Assembly: GCF_024494355.1 (NCBI RefSeq)
Contig: NZ_JAKNQY010000030.1
Span: 1-64,000, forward strand
Origin: Pseudomonas sp. Q11
GTDB lineage: Bacteria > Pseudomonadota > Gammaproteobacteria > Pseudomonadales > Pseudomonadaceae
Length of the DNA stretch: 64,000 nucleotides
Direction: 5' to 3'
The position numbers and the translations under genes are program-made. Under the pieces are notes generated by a model, which was not told the origin of the DNA, did no database searches, and saw nothing but the letters and a program-made list of their open reading frames with translations. Shown piece by piece: positions 52,976 to 61,406 of the stretch; position 1 is the first letter of the stretch, and each line of letters starts with the position of its first letter.

Positions 52976-53689
52976 ATGTCGCTGCGCATCTGCATTTTGG
53001 AAACCGATATCTTGCGTGCGGAACTGATCGACCAATATCAGGGTTACGGGCAGATGTTCCAGCGCCTGTTTTCACAACAGCCCGTCGCGGCTGAGTTCAT
53101 TGTGTATAACGTTATGCAGGGGCAATACCCCAACGATGATGAGCAGTTCGACGCGTACCTGGTGACCGGCAGCAAAGCCGACTCCTTCGGCACCGACCCC
53201 TGGATTCAAACCCTCAAGACCTTCCTGCTGGACCGCTACCAGCGAGGCGACAAGTTACTGGGCGTGTGCTTCGGTCATCAACTGCTGGCGCTGTTGCTGG
53301 GCGGCAAGGCCGAGCGCGCCACTCAGGGCTGGGGCGTGGGCACGCACCGCTACAAGCTCGCGGCCAAGGCACCATGGATGAGCCCGGTGATGGAAGAACT
53401 GACCCTGCTGATCAGTCACCAGGACCAGGTCACCGAATTGCCGGAAAACGCCACAGTCATCGCGTCCAGCGATTTTTGCCCGTTCGCCGCCTACCACATC
53501 AACGATCAGGTGCTGTGCTTCCAGGGCCACCCGGAATTCATCCACGATTATTCCCGGGCGTTGCTGGAGATTCGCCAGCAACACCTTGGCGAGCAGATCT
53601 ACAGTCAAGGCATGGCCAGTCTTGAACAGGCGCATCACGGCACAACAGTGGCTGAATGGATGATGCGTTTTGTCGAGCATAAGCTTTGA
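52976..53689 (+). CDS. class I glutamine amidotransferase-like protein
   Basis: A 237-aa GATase1 domain alone. Nucleophile Cys in GVCFGHQLLALLLGG, then His/Glu in FQGHPEF. Similar stand-alone GuaA-like amidases are often labelled GMP synthase-like; they may hydrolyse gamma-glutamyl compounds. The start ATG is at 52976. It is convergent with corA across a CTACAAG repeat. Confidence 0.85.
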   Translation: MSLRICILETDILRAELIDQYQGYGQMFQRLFSQQPVAAEFIVYNVMQGQYPNDDEQFDAYLVTGSKADSFGTDPWIQTLKTFLLDRYQRGDKLLGVCFGHQLLALLLGGKAERATQGWGVGTHRYKLAAKAPWMSPVMEELTLLISHQDQVTELPENATVIASSDFCPFAAYHINDQVLCFQGHPEFIHDYSRALLEIRQQHLGEQIYSQGMASLEQAHHGTTVAEWMMRFVEHKL

Positions 53690-53690
53690 T

Positions 53691-53750
53691 CTACAAGCTA
53701 CAAGCTACAAGCTACAAGCGCTGCGGCCTGAGCTTGCAGCTTGCAGCTGC
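53691..53750. repeat. CTACAAG tandem repeat with inverted partner
   Basis: Four direct copies of CTACAAG (53691-53718) are followed by GCTTGCAGCTTGCAGCTGC on the other side of a short GC-rich spacer. The two parts can pair imperfectly. It fills the gap between the convergent amidotransferase and corA genes and may serve as a shared 3' structure. Confidence 0.75.
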
Positions 53751-53757
53751 TCTACTA

Positions 53758-54729
53758 CTACAACCACCCCGAACGCTTGAAGCTCCCCCACAACGCAGTA
53801 CAGCCCACCGCAATAAACCCCAACACCAGAAAATACCCGTAGTGCCAGGTCAACTCCGGCATGTTCTCGAAGTTCATCCCATAGATTCCGGCCACCGCCG
53901 TGGGGAACGCCAGGATCGCCGCCCACGCCGCGAACTTGCGCTGCACCACGCTCTGGCGCGATGCTTCGAGCAGCACGCCGATTTCAATGGTCTGGCTGGC
54001 AATGTCCGCCAGCGTCGCCAGGTCTTCCATTTGCCGCGTGACATGAATCTGCACATCGCGGAAATACGGGCTCATGTTTTTGTCGATGAAGGGAAAGTCC
54101 AGTCTTTGCAGTTCTTCGCTGATTTCCACCATGGGTGCTGCATAACGGCGCAGGCGTAATACGTCACGGCGCAAGCAGTGCAAGTTCTGAATATCCCGCT
54201 CGTTCAGGGCACTGCACAGCACGTTGCGCTCAAGTTCATCGATCTCGGCATGAATGGCTTCACCCACTGGCTGGTAGTTTTCAATGACGAAATCCAGGAT
54301 GGCATAGAGGACGAAATCTTCCCCATGCTCCAGCAGAATGGGCCGCGCCTCACAGCGTTGTCGCACATGAGCGTAGGACGCCGAGTGGCCATTGCGGGCG
54401 GTGATGATGTAGCCGTTGCCAGCGAAGATATGAGTTTCGATGAACTGCAGCTTGCCGTCCTTGCGCACCGGCGAATACGTGACGATAAACAGCGCATCGC
54501 CAAAGGTCTCCAGCTTGGGGCGGCTGTGCTTCTCCATCGCGTCTTCAATCGCCAATTCATGCAGGTTGAATTGACGTTGCAGGTTGGTCAGCTCCTGGGC
54601 AGTGGGCTCTTCAAGGCCGATCCAGACAAAATGACCGGGTTTGGCTGCCCAGGTACTGCCTTCGTCGAGGGTGATGTTGGTGACTTTCTTACCGGCGCTG
54701 TAAACCGCAGCAGCAACGACTCTACCCAT
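53758..54729 (-). CDS. corA: CorA family magnesium/cobalt transporter
   Basis: A 323-aa divalent-cation channel. A large cytoplasmic N-domain (residues 1-255) with long helices, then two C-terminal membrane helices with the signature YGMNFENMPE between them. It ends with a basic tail. Length and layout are normal for CorA; Mg2+ uptake is likely. It is a single gene. Confidence 0.92.
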   Translation of the reverse strand: MGRVVAAAVYSAGKKVTNITLDEGSTWAAKPGHFVWIGLEEPTAQELTNLQRQFNLHELAIEDAMEKHSRPKLETFGDALFIVTYSPVRKDGKLQFIETHIFAGNGYIITARNGHSASYAHVRQRCEARPILLEHGEDFVLYAILDFVIENYQPVGEAIHAEIDELERNVLCSALNERDIQNLHCLRRDVLRLRRYAAPMVEISEELQRLDFPFIDKNMSPYFRDVQIHVTRQMEDLATLADIASQTIEIGVLLEASRQSVVQRKFAAWAAILAFPTAVAGIYGMNFENMPELTWHYGYFLVLGFIAVGCTALWGSFKRSGWL

Positions 54730-54877
54730 GATGGTGGTTCACTTCTTCTTGGAAAATGGCAGTGGCAGGCAATCTGTAGCTTAGTGTGCCCTGCTGCTTG
54801 AGAGTCAGCAAAATCCGCTGAGTTCGCCGGTAGAGTCAAATGCCATACGGGTGGAATCAGAATCGTGCGGGTTTTTG

Positions 54878-54904
54878 TGGTGAGGGGATAAATCCCCTCG
54901 CCAC
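54878..54904. repeat. GTGGTGAGGGGAT hairpin
   Basis: GTGGTGAGGGGAT-AA-ATCCCCTCGCCAC, a near-perfect 12-13-bp stem. It is a second repeat family in this genome (GTGGCGAGGGAG type). It sits between corA and the acyltransferase gene. Confidence 0.75.
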
Positions 54905-54943
54905 AGGGTTATGTGCCCGGCTGGCTATTGTTTAACGGGCTCG

Positions 54944-55666
54944 TTAAACAGCCTGCACCTGCCGGTCCATCACCGCGATGCACTCGCGCATCTGTTCACG
55001 GCATTGGGCGATGAGCTGGGGCATGTCGTCCAGGCTCAACCCCGCCGTGGGAATGGCCGGTAGCGAGCGTATGAGGATGTCGCCGCTTCGCCAGCGATTG
55101 AGGCGCATGTGCTTGATGTAACTGCTGGCGCACACCGGAACAATCGGCACCCCAGCGGCTATCGCCATCTGGAACGCGCCTTTCTTGAATGGCAGCAGAT
55201 CCTCGCCAAGATTGCGTGTGCCTTCCGGGAACACCCAGATTGATGTGTCCTCATGCTGCAAGGTATGAGTGGTGGTCAACATCGACTGGCGCGCCTTGAT
55301 CGCGTTGCCCCGGTCGATCAGCACATTGCCCGCCAGCCAGAACAACTGCCCGAACAACGGCACCCACTTCAGGCTCTTCTTGCCGATGCACACGGTGCGA
55401 TACGGCACCACGTTGCCGAACACGAACAGGTCATAGTTGGATTGGTGGTTGGCAATGATCACGCAGCTCTGGGATTTATTCACCAGCGTGTCGACCTCGG
55501 CCTTTACCCGCAGACGCAAAATGCACATGGCGGGCCACGCATACAGCCTGGCGCATAAACGGCTGTTGTCCGGATTGAACGGGCGACACAGCCCCAGGAT
55601 CACCCCGAGCACACCCGCCAGCACAAAATGCAGACCCATCAACAACATACGCAATAAAAACAGCAT
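54944..55666 (-). CDS. plsC: 1-acyl-sn-glycerol-3-phosphate acyltransferase (PlsC family)
   Basis: A 240-aa membrane-bound acyltransferase that makes phosphatidic acid from lysophosphatidic acid. The HX4D box is H74-QSNY-D79, the glycerophosphate-binding motif is FPEGTRN, and an N-terminal hydrophobic helix spans about residues 1-26. The GAFQMAIAAGVPIVPV block is typical. Pseudomonas carries several paralogues. Confidence 0.9.
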   Translation of the reverse strand: MLFLLRMLLMGLHFVLAGVLGVILGLCRPFNPDNSRLCARLYAWPAMCILRLRVKAEVDTLVNKSQSCVIIANHQSNYDLFVFGNVVPYRTVCIGKKSLKWVPLFGQLFWLAGNVLIDRGNAIKARQSMLTTTHTLQHEDTSIWVFPEGTRNLGEDLLPFKKGAFQMAIAAGVPIVPVCASSYIKHMRLNRWRSGDILIRSLPAIPTAGLSLDDMPQLIAQCREQMRECIAVMDRQVQAV

Positions 55667-55832
55667 CTACAGGCCCCATCGGGACAAAAGGTGGCGCAGT
55701 GTACGGATGTGCACTGTTTTCGGCAATTGCCGCTATAGATGTAGGAGATGGGCGATGTTTGAGCGCATGTTTCCGAATAACGTGACAGAAGCAGGCTAGA
55801 GCGGTTGTCGGTTTTTAAACGGAGCCTGTAAG

Positions 55833-55861
55833 AAAAAGCCCGACGCAGAGGTCGGGCTTTT
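55833..55861 (-). terminator. rho-independent terminator of the crotonase gene
   Basis: AAAAGCCCGAC and GTCGGGCTTTT form an 11-bp stem with a 6-base loop; the minus-strand U tract is the complement of 55833-55837. It lies about 20 bp past the crotonase stop and works in both directions. Confidence 0.9.
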
Positions 55862-55880
55862 CGTTTTGCGCTGTGAAGCG

Positions 55881-56570
55881 CTAACCCATGTGCTCCTGAT
55901 CCAGCAGGATTGCACTGTCCAGCGTCTCCAGCAGAGCCTTGCGCACTTTCAGCTTGGTGTTCTTGTGGGCGGTCATGTTGATTTTTTTCAACTGACGCGC
56001 GGCCTCCAGCGCCGCGCCCTGCAGTTCTTCGGCTGATACCACCTTGTCGAGGAAACCGGCATCCACCGCGCTCTGCGGGTTGAACATCTCGCCATTGATC
56101 ACCGAGCGATGGAACGCGGACTTGCGCAGACGATCACGGGCCAACTCGATGCCCGCGTGGTGCATGGTCATGCCGATCTGCACCTCGTTCAGGCCAATGC
56201 TGAACGGTCCATCGACCCCGATGCGATAGTCCGCCGACAGCAGCAGAAACGCCCCCTTTGCTACTGCGTGCCCGGGGCACGCGACAACGACGGGGAAGGG
56301 GTGCGACAACAGGCGACGGGCCAGGGTCGAGCCGGCCGTGACCAGATTCACCGCTTCCTTGGGACCGGCGGTCATCACCTTCAAGTCGTAACCACCGGAC
56401 AAAATCCCGGGTTGCCCGGTAATGATCACCACCGCCCGATCCGTCACAGCCTGATCCAGCGCAGTGTTAAACGCGGCAATCACATCCGGCGAGATGGCAT
56501 TGACCTTGCCGTTGTTCAAGGTCAGGGTCGCGATACCGTCTTCGAGATGGTAGGCAATCAGGTCGCTCAT
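55881..56570 (-). CDS. crotonase/enoyl-CoA hydratase family protein
   Basis: A 229-aa crotonase. The oxyanion segments are GILSGGYDLKV and PGHAVAKGAFLLL; the active-site acid region is LNEVQIGM. It is shorter than classic enoyl-CoA hydratases (about 257 aa) and lacks one of the usual two glutamates, so isomerase or hydrolase activity is possible. Start ATG 56570 with AAGGAA upstream. It is a single gene. Confidence 0.85.
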   Translation of the reverse strand: MSDLIAYHLEDGIATLTLNNGKVNAISPDVIAAFNTALDQAVTDRAVVIITGQPGILSGGYDLKVMTAGPKEAVNLVTAGSTLARRLLSHPFPVVVACPGHAVAKGAFLLLSADYRIGVDGPFSIGLNEVQIGMTMHHAGIELARDRLRKSAFHRSVINGEMFNPQSAVDAGFLDKVVSAEELQGAALEAARQLKKINMTAHKNTKLKVRKALLETLDSAILLDQEHMG

Positions 56571-56812
56571 GGCGCTATTCCTTGTAAGAGAAGTGACGCA
56601 GACGTTACCCACCGCCGCAGGCCAGGTAAAGCGCTGTGACTGACTCACCGGTCAGCCCCCAGCCCCCACAAACCGCCTGGCCGCCCCATCGTCCGCGTCT
56701 TGCTTCAAGGAACACTGTGCGCATTAACCCGAAGATTGGCCGGTTTGCCATGCCCTCGGTGCGTTTGAAATGCCCGATCACCTTAACCGCATGAAAATTC
56801 TGAAAAAAACCT

Positions 56813-56841
56813 TTGCCATCGGAAAAGCTTTCGACTACATT
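56813..56841 (+). promoter_or_regulatory. promoter of the tRNA-Ser gene
   Basis: TTGCCA (56813-56818), a 17-bp spacer and TACATT (56836-56841), followed by the GC-rich discriminator AGCGCGCC. Such a discriminator is typical of stringently controlled stable-RNA promoters. The expected start is near 56848, about 31 nt before the tRNA. Confidence 0.7.
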
Positions 56842-56878
56842 AGCGCGCCTCGACAGACTGAACAGTTTGCCGAGACAC

Positions 56879-56968
56879 GGTGAAGTGTCCGAGTGGCTTA
56901 AGGAGCACGCCTGGAAAGTGTGTATACAGGAAACTGTATCGAGAGTTCGAATCTCTCCTTCACCGCCA
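56879..56968 (+). tRNA. tRNA-Ser (anticodon GGA)
   Basis: A 90-nt class II tRNA. Acceptor GGTGAAG pairs with CTTCACC, with encoded CCA at 56966-56968; anticodon loop CTGGAAA (GGA, reading UCC and UCU); long variable arm (GTATACAGG...CTGTATC); T-loop GTTCGAATC. It stands alone, with its own promoter and terminator. Confidence 0.96.
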
Positions 56969-56980
56969 CATTCTGCAAAC

Positions 56981-57026
56981 ACAAACCCCCGATTTTCCTA
57001 GAGAAAGTCGGGGGTTTGTGGTTTTT
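56981..57026 (+). terminator. rho-independent terminator of tRNA-Ser
   Basis: ACAAACCCCCGA pairs with TCGGGGGTTTGT around a short loop, followed by GGTTTTT. It starts 12 bp past the tRNA. Confidence 0.9.
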
Positions 57027-57236
57027 GGCGTTTGAAAAAGGGCGATATGGGACCGGGGGGACTACTCGCGTGCTGGCAGCAACCACGCATAGGAACCAGG
57101 CCCAGGTGTCCGCGCCGTTCCACTAAACAGCATCAGGCAACCCCTCAGCAGCATCGAGCAAAAGCTTCCGAGTCCATGCCGTTAAGGTTCCTCTTGAAGA
57201 GGTTCCTATCAACGATATTGTTGTGAGAGAAAGATC

Positions 57237-57737
57237 ATGACCCCATGGATGAGTTTGGCTGTGCGCCTTCAGGCTGTCGCGCTGTGTTTGATGCTTTCAA
57301 CGAACACGGTTTCAGCGTCGCAAGCAGCTGACCAAAACACCAATACCAACCTGGTGCGCCAAGCATTTACTAACTGGCAGCAAGGCCAAGGCACTGCTTT
57401 CGATCTGCTGGCGCCCGACGCAACGTGGACCGTATCTGGATCAAGCCCTGTTTCCGGTGTGTATAACAGCAAGGCGGATTTAATCGAGCGAGCCGTACAA
57501 CCGATCACCGCTCGGCTGGCGACGCCCATTTCCCCTACCGTCCAAAGCATTGTGGCCGAGGACGATGTCGTGGTGGTTCTCTGGAAGGGAGAAGCCATGG
57601 CGCTTGACCGCAAGCCCTACAACAACACTTACCTGTGGCACATGACATTCAAAGATGGCCAGATCACCGAAGTGAATGCCTTTTTGGACACCTACGTGTT
57701 GAATGACCTTATGCGTCGGGTTGACCCTGTTCGGTAA
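57237..57737 (+). CDS. exported SnoaL/NTF2-like protein
   Basis: A 166-aa protein with a signal peptide (about residues 1-30) and an NTF2/SnoaL-like alpha+beta cone fold (LVRQAFTNWQQGQGTAFDLLAPDATWTV; FKDGQITEVNAFLD). Such domains bind or isomerise small hydrophobic ligands. It is next to a convergent exported alpha/beta hydrolase, with which it may work. GAGAGAAAG precedes the ATG. Confidence 0.8.
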   Translation: MTPWMSLAVRLQAVALCLMLSTNTVSASQAADQNTNTNLVRQAFTNWQQGQGTAFDLLAPDATWTVSGSSPVSGVYNSKADLIERAVQPITARLATPISPTVQSIVAEDDVVVVLWKGEAMALDRKPYNNTYLWHMTFKDGQITEVNAFLDTYVLNDLMRRVDPVR

Positions 57738-57809
57738 TACCCGCGCAGCGCCAGGAAACAGAGCGTGGTCTTATCGTCAGGCCCGCGCAAGGGGTGTGAA
57801 TGCCCGCAA

Positions 57810-57843
57810 AAAACGGCTCGTTGAATCAGCGAGCCGTTTTTTT
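57810..57843 (+). terminator. rho-independent terminator after the SnoaL-like gene
   Basis: AAAACGGCTCG and CGAGCCGTTTT form an 11-bp stem with a 9-base loop and a T run to 57843. The A run on the left means it can also serve the convergent hydrolase gene. Confidence 0.92.
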
Positions 57844-57875
57844 ATGCCGGTGTTATCAAGACATGTGCCTGGCTA

Positions 57876-58943
57876 TCAAAGATGATCCGCATCAATCACG
57901 GCCTTGGCAAACGCCTGCGGATCTTCCTGCGGCAAGTTGTGGCCAATGCCGCCGCTGATCAACCGGAATTCGTATTTGCCGGTGAAGCGCTTGGCGTAAT
58001 CCTCGGGAGCTGGGTGCGGCGCACCGTTGGCATCGCCTTCAAGGGTGATGGTCGGCACGCTGATGGAAGGCGCCGTCGCCAGTTTCTGTTCCAGCACATC
58101 GTACTGGGTCTCGCCCTGGACCAAGCCGAGACGCCAACGGTAGTTGAACACGGTGATCTCGACATGGTCGGGGTTTTCCAGCGCCTTGGCGCTACGGTCG
58201 AAGGTGGCGTCATCGAATGCCCATTTTGGCGACGCCAGTTGCCAGATCAACTTGGCGAAGTCGTGAGTGTTTTTCTCGTACCCGGCGCGGCCTCGGTCGG
58301 TGGCGAAATAAAACTGATACCACCACTGCAACTCAGCCTTGGGTGGCAGCGGGTTCTGGCCGGCGGCCTGGCTGCCGATCAGATAGCCACTGACCGCGAC
58401 TAGCGCCTTGACCCGCTCCGGCCACAGGGCCGCGACGATGTCCGCCGAACGTGCGCCCCAATCGTAGCCTCCGAGCACGGCTTGCTTGATCTTCAGCGCA
58501 TCCATGAAGTCGATCACGTCACTGGCCAGCGCGGCCGGTTGACCGTTGCGAAGCGTCTTCTCGGACAGAAAATGCGTATCGCCGTAGCCTCGGGCGTACG
58601 GCATCAGCACGCGGTATCCCTTCGCTGCGAGCAAGGGCGCGACTTCGTCATAGCTGTGAATGTCGTACGGCCAGCCGTGCAGCAGAATCACCACCGGCCC
58701 ATCGGCTGGGCCGGTTTCGGCGTACGCCACGTCCAGCAGACCGGCCTTGATATGCTTCAGCGCACCGAACGGGGAGGGCGTTGTATGCGTGACGCCGGAC
58801 TTGATCGCGGTTGGCTGCGCGGCGCTGGTGGATTGCCCATGGGCTACCCCGAGCGCGCCGAGCAGACTGAGAGCGAGGATGGATGAGCCGAGCACGCGGC
58901 GATGGTTTTTACCGGTTTTGCTGTGCTGACGTGCCGTTTTCAT
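57876..58943 (-). CDS. exported alpha/beta hydrolase, epoxide-hydrolase-like
   Basis: A 355-aa protein with a long signal peptide (about residues 1-36). The oxyanion motif is LLHGWP and the nucleophile elbow is GGYDWGA with Asp161, not Ser. An Asp nucleophile together with HGxP marks epoxide hydrolases and dehalogenases. The general-base His lies in GGIGHNLPQEDP near the C-terminus. GGAGG precedes the ATG. It probably acts in the periplasm on an epoxide or haloalkane; the substrate is unknown. Confidence 0.85.
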   Translation of the reverse strand: MKTARQHSKTGKNHRRVLGSSILALSLLGALGVAHGQSTSAAQPTAIKSGVTHTTPSPFGALKHIKAGLLDVAYAETGPADGPVVILLHGWPYDIHSYDEVAPLLAAKGYRVLMPYARGYGDTHFLSEKTLRNGQPAALASDVIDFMDALKIKQAVLGGYDWGARSADIVAALWPERVKALVAVSGYLIGSQAAGQNPLPPKAELQWWYQFYFATDRGRAGYEKNTHDFAKLIWQLASPKWAFDDATFDRSAKALENPDHVEITVFNYRWRLGLVQGETQYDVLEQKLATAPSISVPTITLEGDANGAPHPAPEDYAKRFTGKYEFRLISGGIGHNLPQEDPQAFAKAVIDADHL

Positions 58944-59252
58944 AGTGATGCCTCCATTGCGAGCCGTGGGTCGGGGGTTCTGGTTGATCCCCTTGAAACC
59001 GTGGGTGCATTTGACCGGGGCAACGTATCCGGGCTGTGTCGAATGGGAGGCAAAAGTGCAAGGTTATGTAGCGAAGTATCCCCGGGATACACGAGGATAC
59101 ATGGCGGCAGAATATGGCTGGGAGCAGCAGAGCCTCCCCTGATCCTTGTCCGTTCGGCTGCACGTACACGTGGTCAAACAAGCGTGAATAGAGGTGACGT
59201 TGTCCACGGTCATGCGTCTATGATCACTGATCACCCGGAGCGAGAACTTGAA
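58944..59252. other. 309-bp intergenic region
   Basis: This is the divergent gap between the alpha/beta hydrolase and the GNAT gene. I see an inverted pair TATCCCCGGGATA (near 59077-59090) and ATGATCACTGATCA (near 59220) but no named element. Open frames that cross it lack support. Confidence 0.35.
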
Positions 59253-59708
59253 ATGGATGCCCACATTCGCCTCGCAACAATCGAGGACGCGCAAGCAATA
59301 AGCAACGTTGTGACCAGCGCTCTGCGTCAATCCAATGCGAAAGATTACCCGGCCGATGTAATCGCCCGGGTGGAGCAGAACTTTTCTCCACTGGCGATTG
59401 AGCGATTGATGGCGCGGCGTCGGGTGTATGTGGCATCTGTCGAACAGCGGGTCGTCGCGACGGCCAGCCTCGATGGGGATGTGGTCAGAAGTGTTTTTGT
59501 AGAGCCGAGCTATCAAGGAGCAGGCGTTGGCAGGCGGCTAATGTCGGTCCTGTGTTCAGCCGCTCTCGACTTGGGCCTGGAGACTTTGCACGTGCCATCT
59601 TCCATCACGGCAGAGGGCTTTTACACAGCACTGGGATTTCAAAAGGTACGTGACGAATTCAACGGCGCTGAACGCACGATCATCATGCGTAAATCCATGA
59701 ACAGGTAA
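59253..59708 (+). CDS. GNAT family N-acetyltransferase
   Basis: A 151-aa GNAT protein (MDAHIRLATIEDAQAISNVV...). The acetyl-CoA loop is VEPSYQGAGVGRRLMSVL and the C-terminal ITAEGFYTALGFQKVRDEF is typical. The start at 59253 is preferred; an in-frame ATG at 59220 would add 11 residues. The acceptor is unknown. The thioesterase gene follows after 11 bp. Confidence 0.82.
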   Translation: MDAHIRLATIEDAQAISNVVTSALRQSNAKDYPADVIARVEQNFSPLAIERLMARRRVYVASVEQRVVATASLDGDVVRSVFVEPSYQGAGVGRRLMSVLCSAALDLGLETLHVPSSITAEGFYTALGFQKVRDEFNGAERTIIMRKSMNR

Positions 59709-59719
59709 AGGAGTGTGAA

Positions 59720-60121
59720 ATGGATATTCCACAGGGCTTCAAACCGTTATTTCGCAGCAGTCCTTTTCTTGATCTACTGGGCCCTTTCTACTATCGGGAA
59801 GACGCCGAAGGGTTCACCGTTGGGATTCGGGTCGAGGACAAGCACACCAATGCGCGTGGACTCGCTCACGGAGGGGTGTTCATGGCGCTGGCTGATATTG
59901 CGTTGGGCTACAACGCTGCCTTCTCGAAAGATCCGCCACTCAAGCTCGTGACGACCACAATGACCACTGATTTCGCCGGCTCCGCTAAGGTCGGCGATTG
60001 GTTGGAGGCGGCTGTCGATATTCAAAAGTCCGGTAGCCGACTGGTTTTCGCCAATACCTATATAAGCGCTGGAGAGGAGCGCGTGGTACGAGCCAGTGCG
60101 TCTTTTCTTGTGGTGGGTTGA
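59720..60121 (+). CDS. PaaI-type hotdog thioesterase
   Basis: A 133-aa hotdog-fold acyl-CoA thioesterase. The active-site block is NARGLAHGGVFMALADIALGY (HGG motif with downstream Asp), as in PaaI/YdiI. It hydrolyses an acyl- or aryl-CoA; the substrate is unknown. AAAGGAGTG precedes the ATG. It is probably co-transcribed with the GNAT gene. Confidence 0.86.
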   Translation: MDIPQGFKPLFRSSPFLDLLGPFYYREDAEGFTVGIRVEDKHTNARGLAHGGVFMALADIALGYNAAFSKDPPLKLVTTTMTTDFAGSAKVGDWLEAAVDIQKSGSRLVFANTYISAGEERVVRASASFLVVG

Positions 60122-60228
60122 AAGCATCTGGAGACGCACTACAAACGTCGAGCTTTGCATTCAAGCCCCCGCTGCGATGATGCACGGGGTGCTAAGTTTC
60201 ACCGTCAGCAGTGATCAAGGAAGAACAC

Positions 60229-60594
60229 ATGGAACCGACACTTAATCGAATAATGCTGTATGTACGGGACGTCCCGGCAACCTGCGCTTTTTATGAGCAA
60301 CATTTCGGCTTTGTCAGTGAAAAACATGCCGATGATCGCGTCACGCAATTGAGGTCTGCAAACGGAGGCGCGATTCTGATGGTTCATTCGGCAGGGAAGG
60401 GCGTTAAAACGGGACAAGTCACCGTCAAGCTTGTTTTTGATACCCGGGATGTTGAGGGCCTCAAGGAGAAGTGCATGGCCCAAGGCTTGAAGTTTGGCGC
60501 CACTCACAAGGCCGACGGCTATTCATTCGCCAATGCCAAAGACCCTGATGGCAACGCCCTCTCTATCTCCAGTAGAGCGTTTGCATGCCGCTGA
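60229..60594 (+). CDS. VOC (glyoxalase/bleomycin resistance) family protein
   Basis: A 121-aa single VOC domain (MEPTLNRIMLYVRDVPATCAFYEQHFGFVSEK...; FANAKDPDGNALSIS). The betaalphabetabetabeta repeats and a metal-site Glu near the end are visible. Start ATG 60229 with AAGGAAG 5 nt upstream, preferred to the GTG at 60211. It overlaps the DapF-like gene by 10 bp. Confidence 0.84.
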   Translation: MEPTLNRIMLYVRDVPATCAFYEQHFGFVSEKHADDRVTQLRSANGGAILMVHSAGKGVKTGQVTVKLVFDTRDVEGLKEKCMAQGLKFGATHKADGYSFANAKDPDGNALSISSRAFACR

Positions 60595-61406
60595 GCTTTC
60601 ATAAAATGCACGCCAATGGCGATGATTTTGTTGTCGTGGACGCGCGAAATTCAGCCAACCCCATAACCAGTGCCCTGGCCCGGCGGATGGGGGATCGCAG
60701 CCGAGGCATCGGTTTCAACCAGCTCGTGGTGATGCTCGATTGTGAGGATGCAGACGCACGCCTGATGTTCTGGAATGCAGATGGCTCCACGCTGGACGTT
60801 TGCGGCAGCGCGACGCGGGGTGCTGCGGACCGGCTGATGCGCGAATCGAATATAACTTCGATAACGCTGCGCACCCACCGCGGCCTGCTCACTTGCGAAC
60901 GAACTTCAACCGGCGCAATTTCCGTCAACATGGGGCAGCCGCTTTTCGGCTGGTCGGACATTCCCTTGGCTGGGGACCTGGACACCGCTGTTCTGCCACT
61001 GGCTGGTAGCCCGATTGCGTGCAGCATGGGCAATCCACACTGCACTTACTTTGTGGATGATCTGGCCGACGTTGATATCGCGACCAGCGGACCCGCAATC
61101 GAAACCAGCCCGTTGTTCCCGCTCAAGACCAATGTGCATTTCGTTCAGGTCATCGATCGAAAGCACATTCGTTTGCGCATATGGGAACGGGGCGGTGGCA
61201 TCGCACTCGGTTCAGGTTCCTGCTCTTGCGGCGCCGCTGTGAACGGGATTCGTCGTGGCTTGGTGGATCATTGCGTTGAGGTTGAATGTGATGGTGGAAG
61301 CGTGACGGTTCAATGGGATGGCCGGGGAGCGGTGTTTCTCATCGGACCGGTAGAGGCAACGTTTTCGGGAGTTTTCACCGACACTGCTCAGCAAATCTCC
61401 ACCTGA
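60585..61406 (+). CDS. divergent DapF-family epimerase/racemase homologue
   Basis: A 273-aa diaminopimelate-epimerase fold (KMHANGDDFVVVDAR; NADGSTLDVCGSATRG; MGNPHCTYF; ERGGGIALGSGSCSCG). Cys73, the first catalytic cysteine of DapF, is kept, but its context is CGSATR, not CGNGAR. The second catalytic Cys is missing: the ERGxGETxACGSG block reads ERGGGIALGSGSC, two residues shorter, with Ser or Leu at the Cys position. The substrate Glu is also gone. It is therefore unlikely to be a standard DapF and may act on another amino acid. It overlaps the VOC gene upstream. Confidence 0.8.
   Translation: MPLSFHKMHANGDDFVVVDARNSANPITSALARRMGDRSRGIGFNQLVVMLDCEDADARLMFWNADGSTLDVCGSATRGAADRLMRESNITSITLRTHRGLLTCERTSTGAISVNMGQPLFGWSDIPLAGDLDTAVLPLAGSPIACSMGNPHCTYFVDDLADVDIATSGPAIETSPLFPLKTNVHFVQVIDRKHIRLRIWERGGGIALGSGSCSCGAAVNGIRRGLVDHCVEVECDGGSVTVQWDGRGAVFLIGPVEATFSGVFTDTAQQIST

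Noticed and set aside
56605..56982. Minus-strand frame crossing the tRNA-Ser gene
   Set aside because: It includes the complement of the tRNA and is the well-known false protein seen opposite tRNA-Ser genes.
56879..57026. Integration (att) site of a genomic island at tRNA-Ser
   Set aside because: No integrase and no repeat of the tRNA 3' end is seen downstream in the window.
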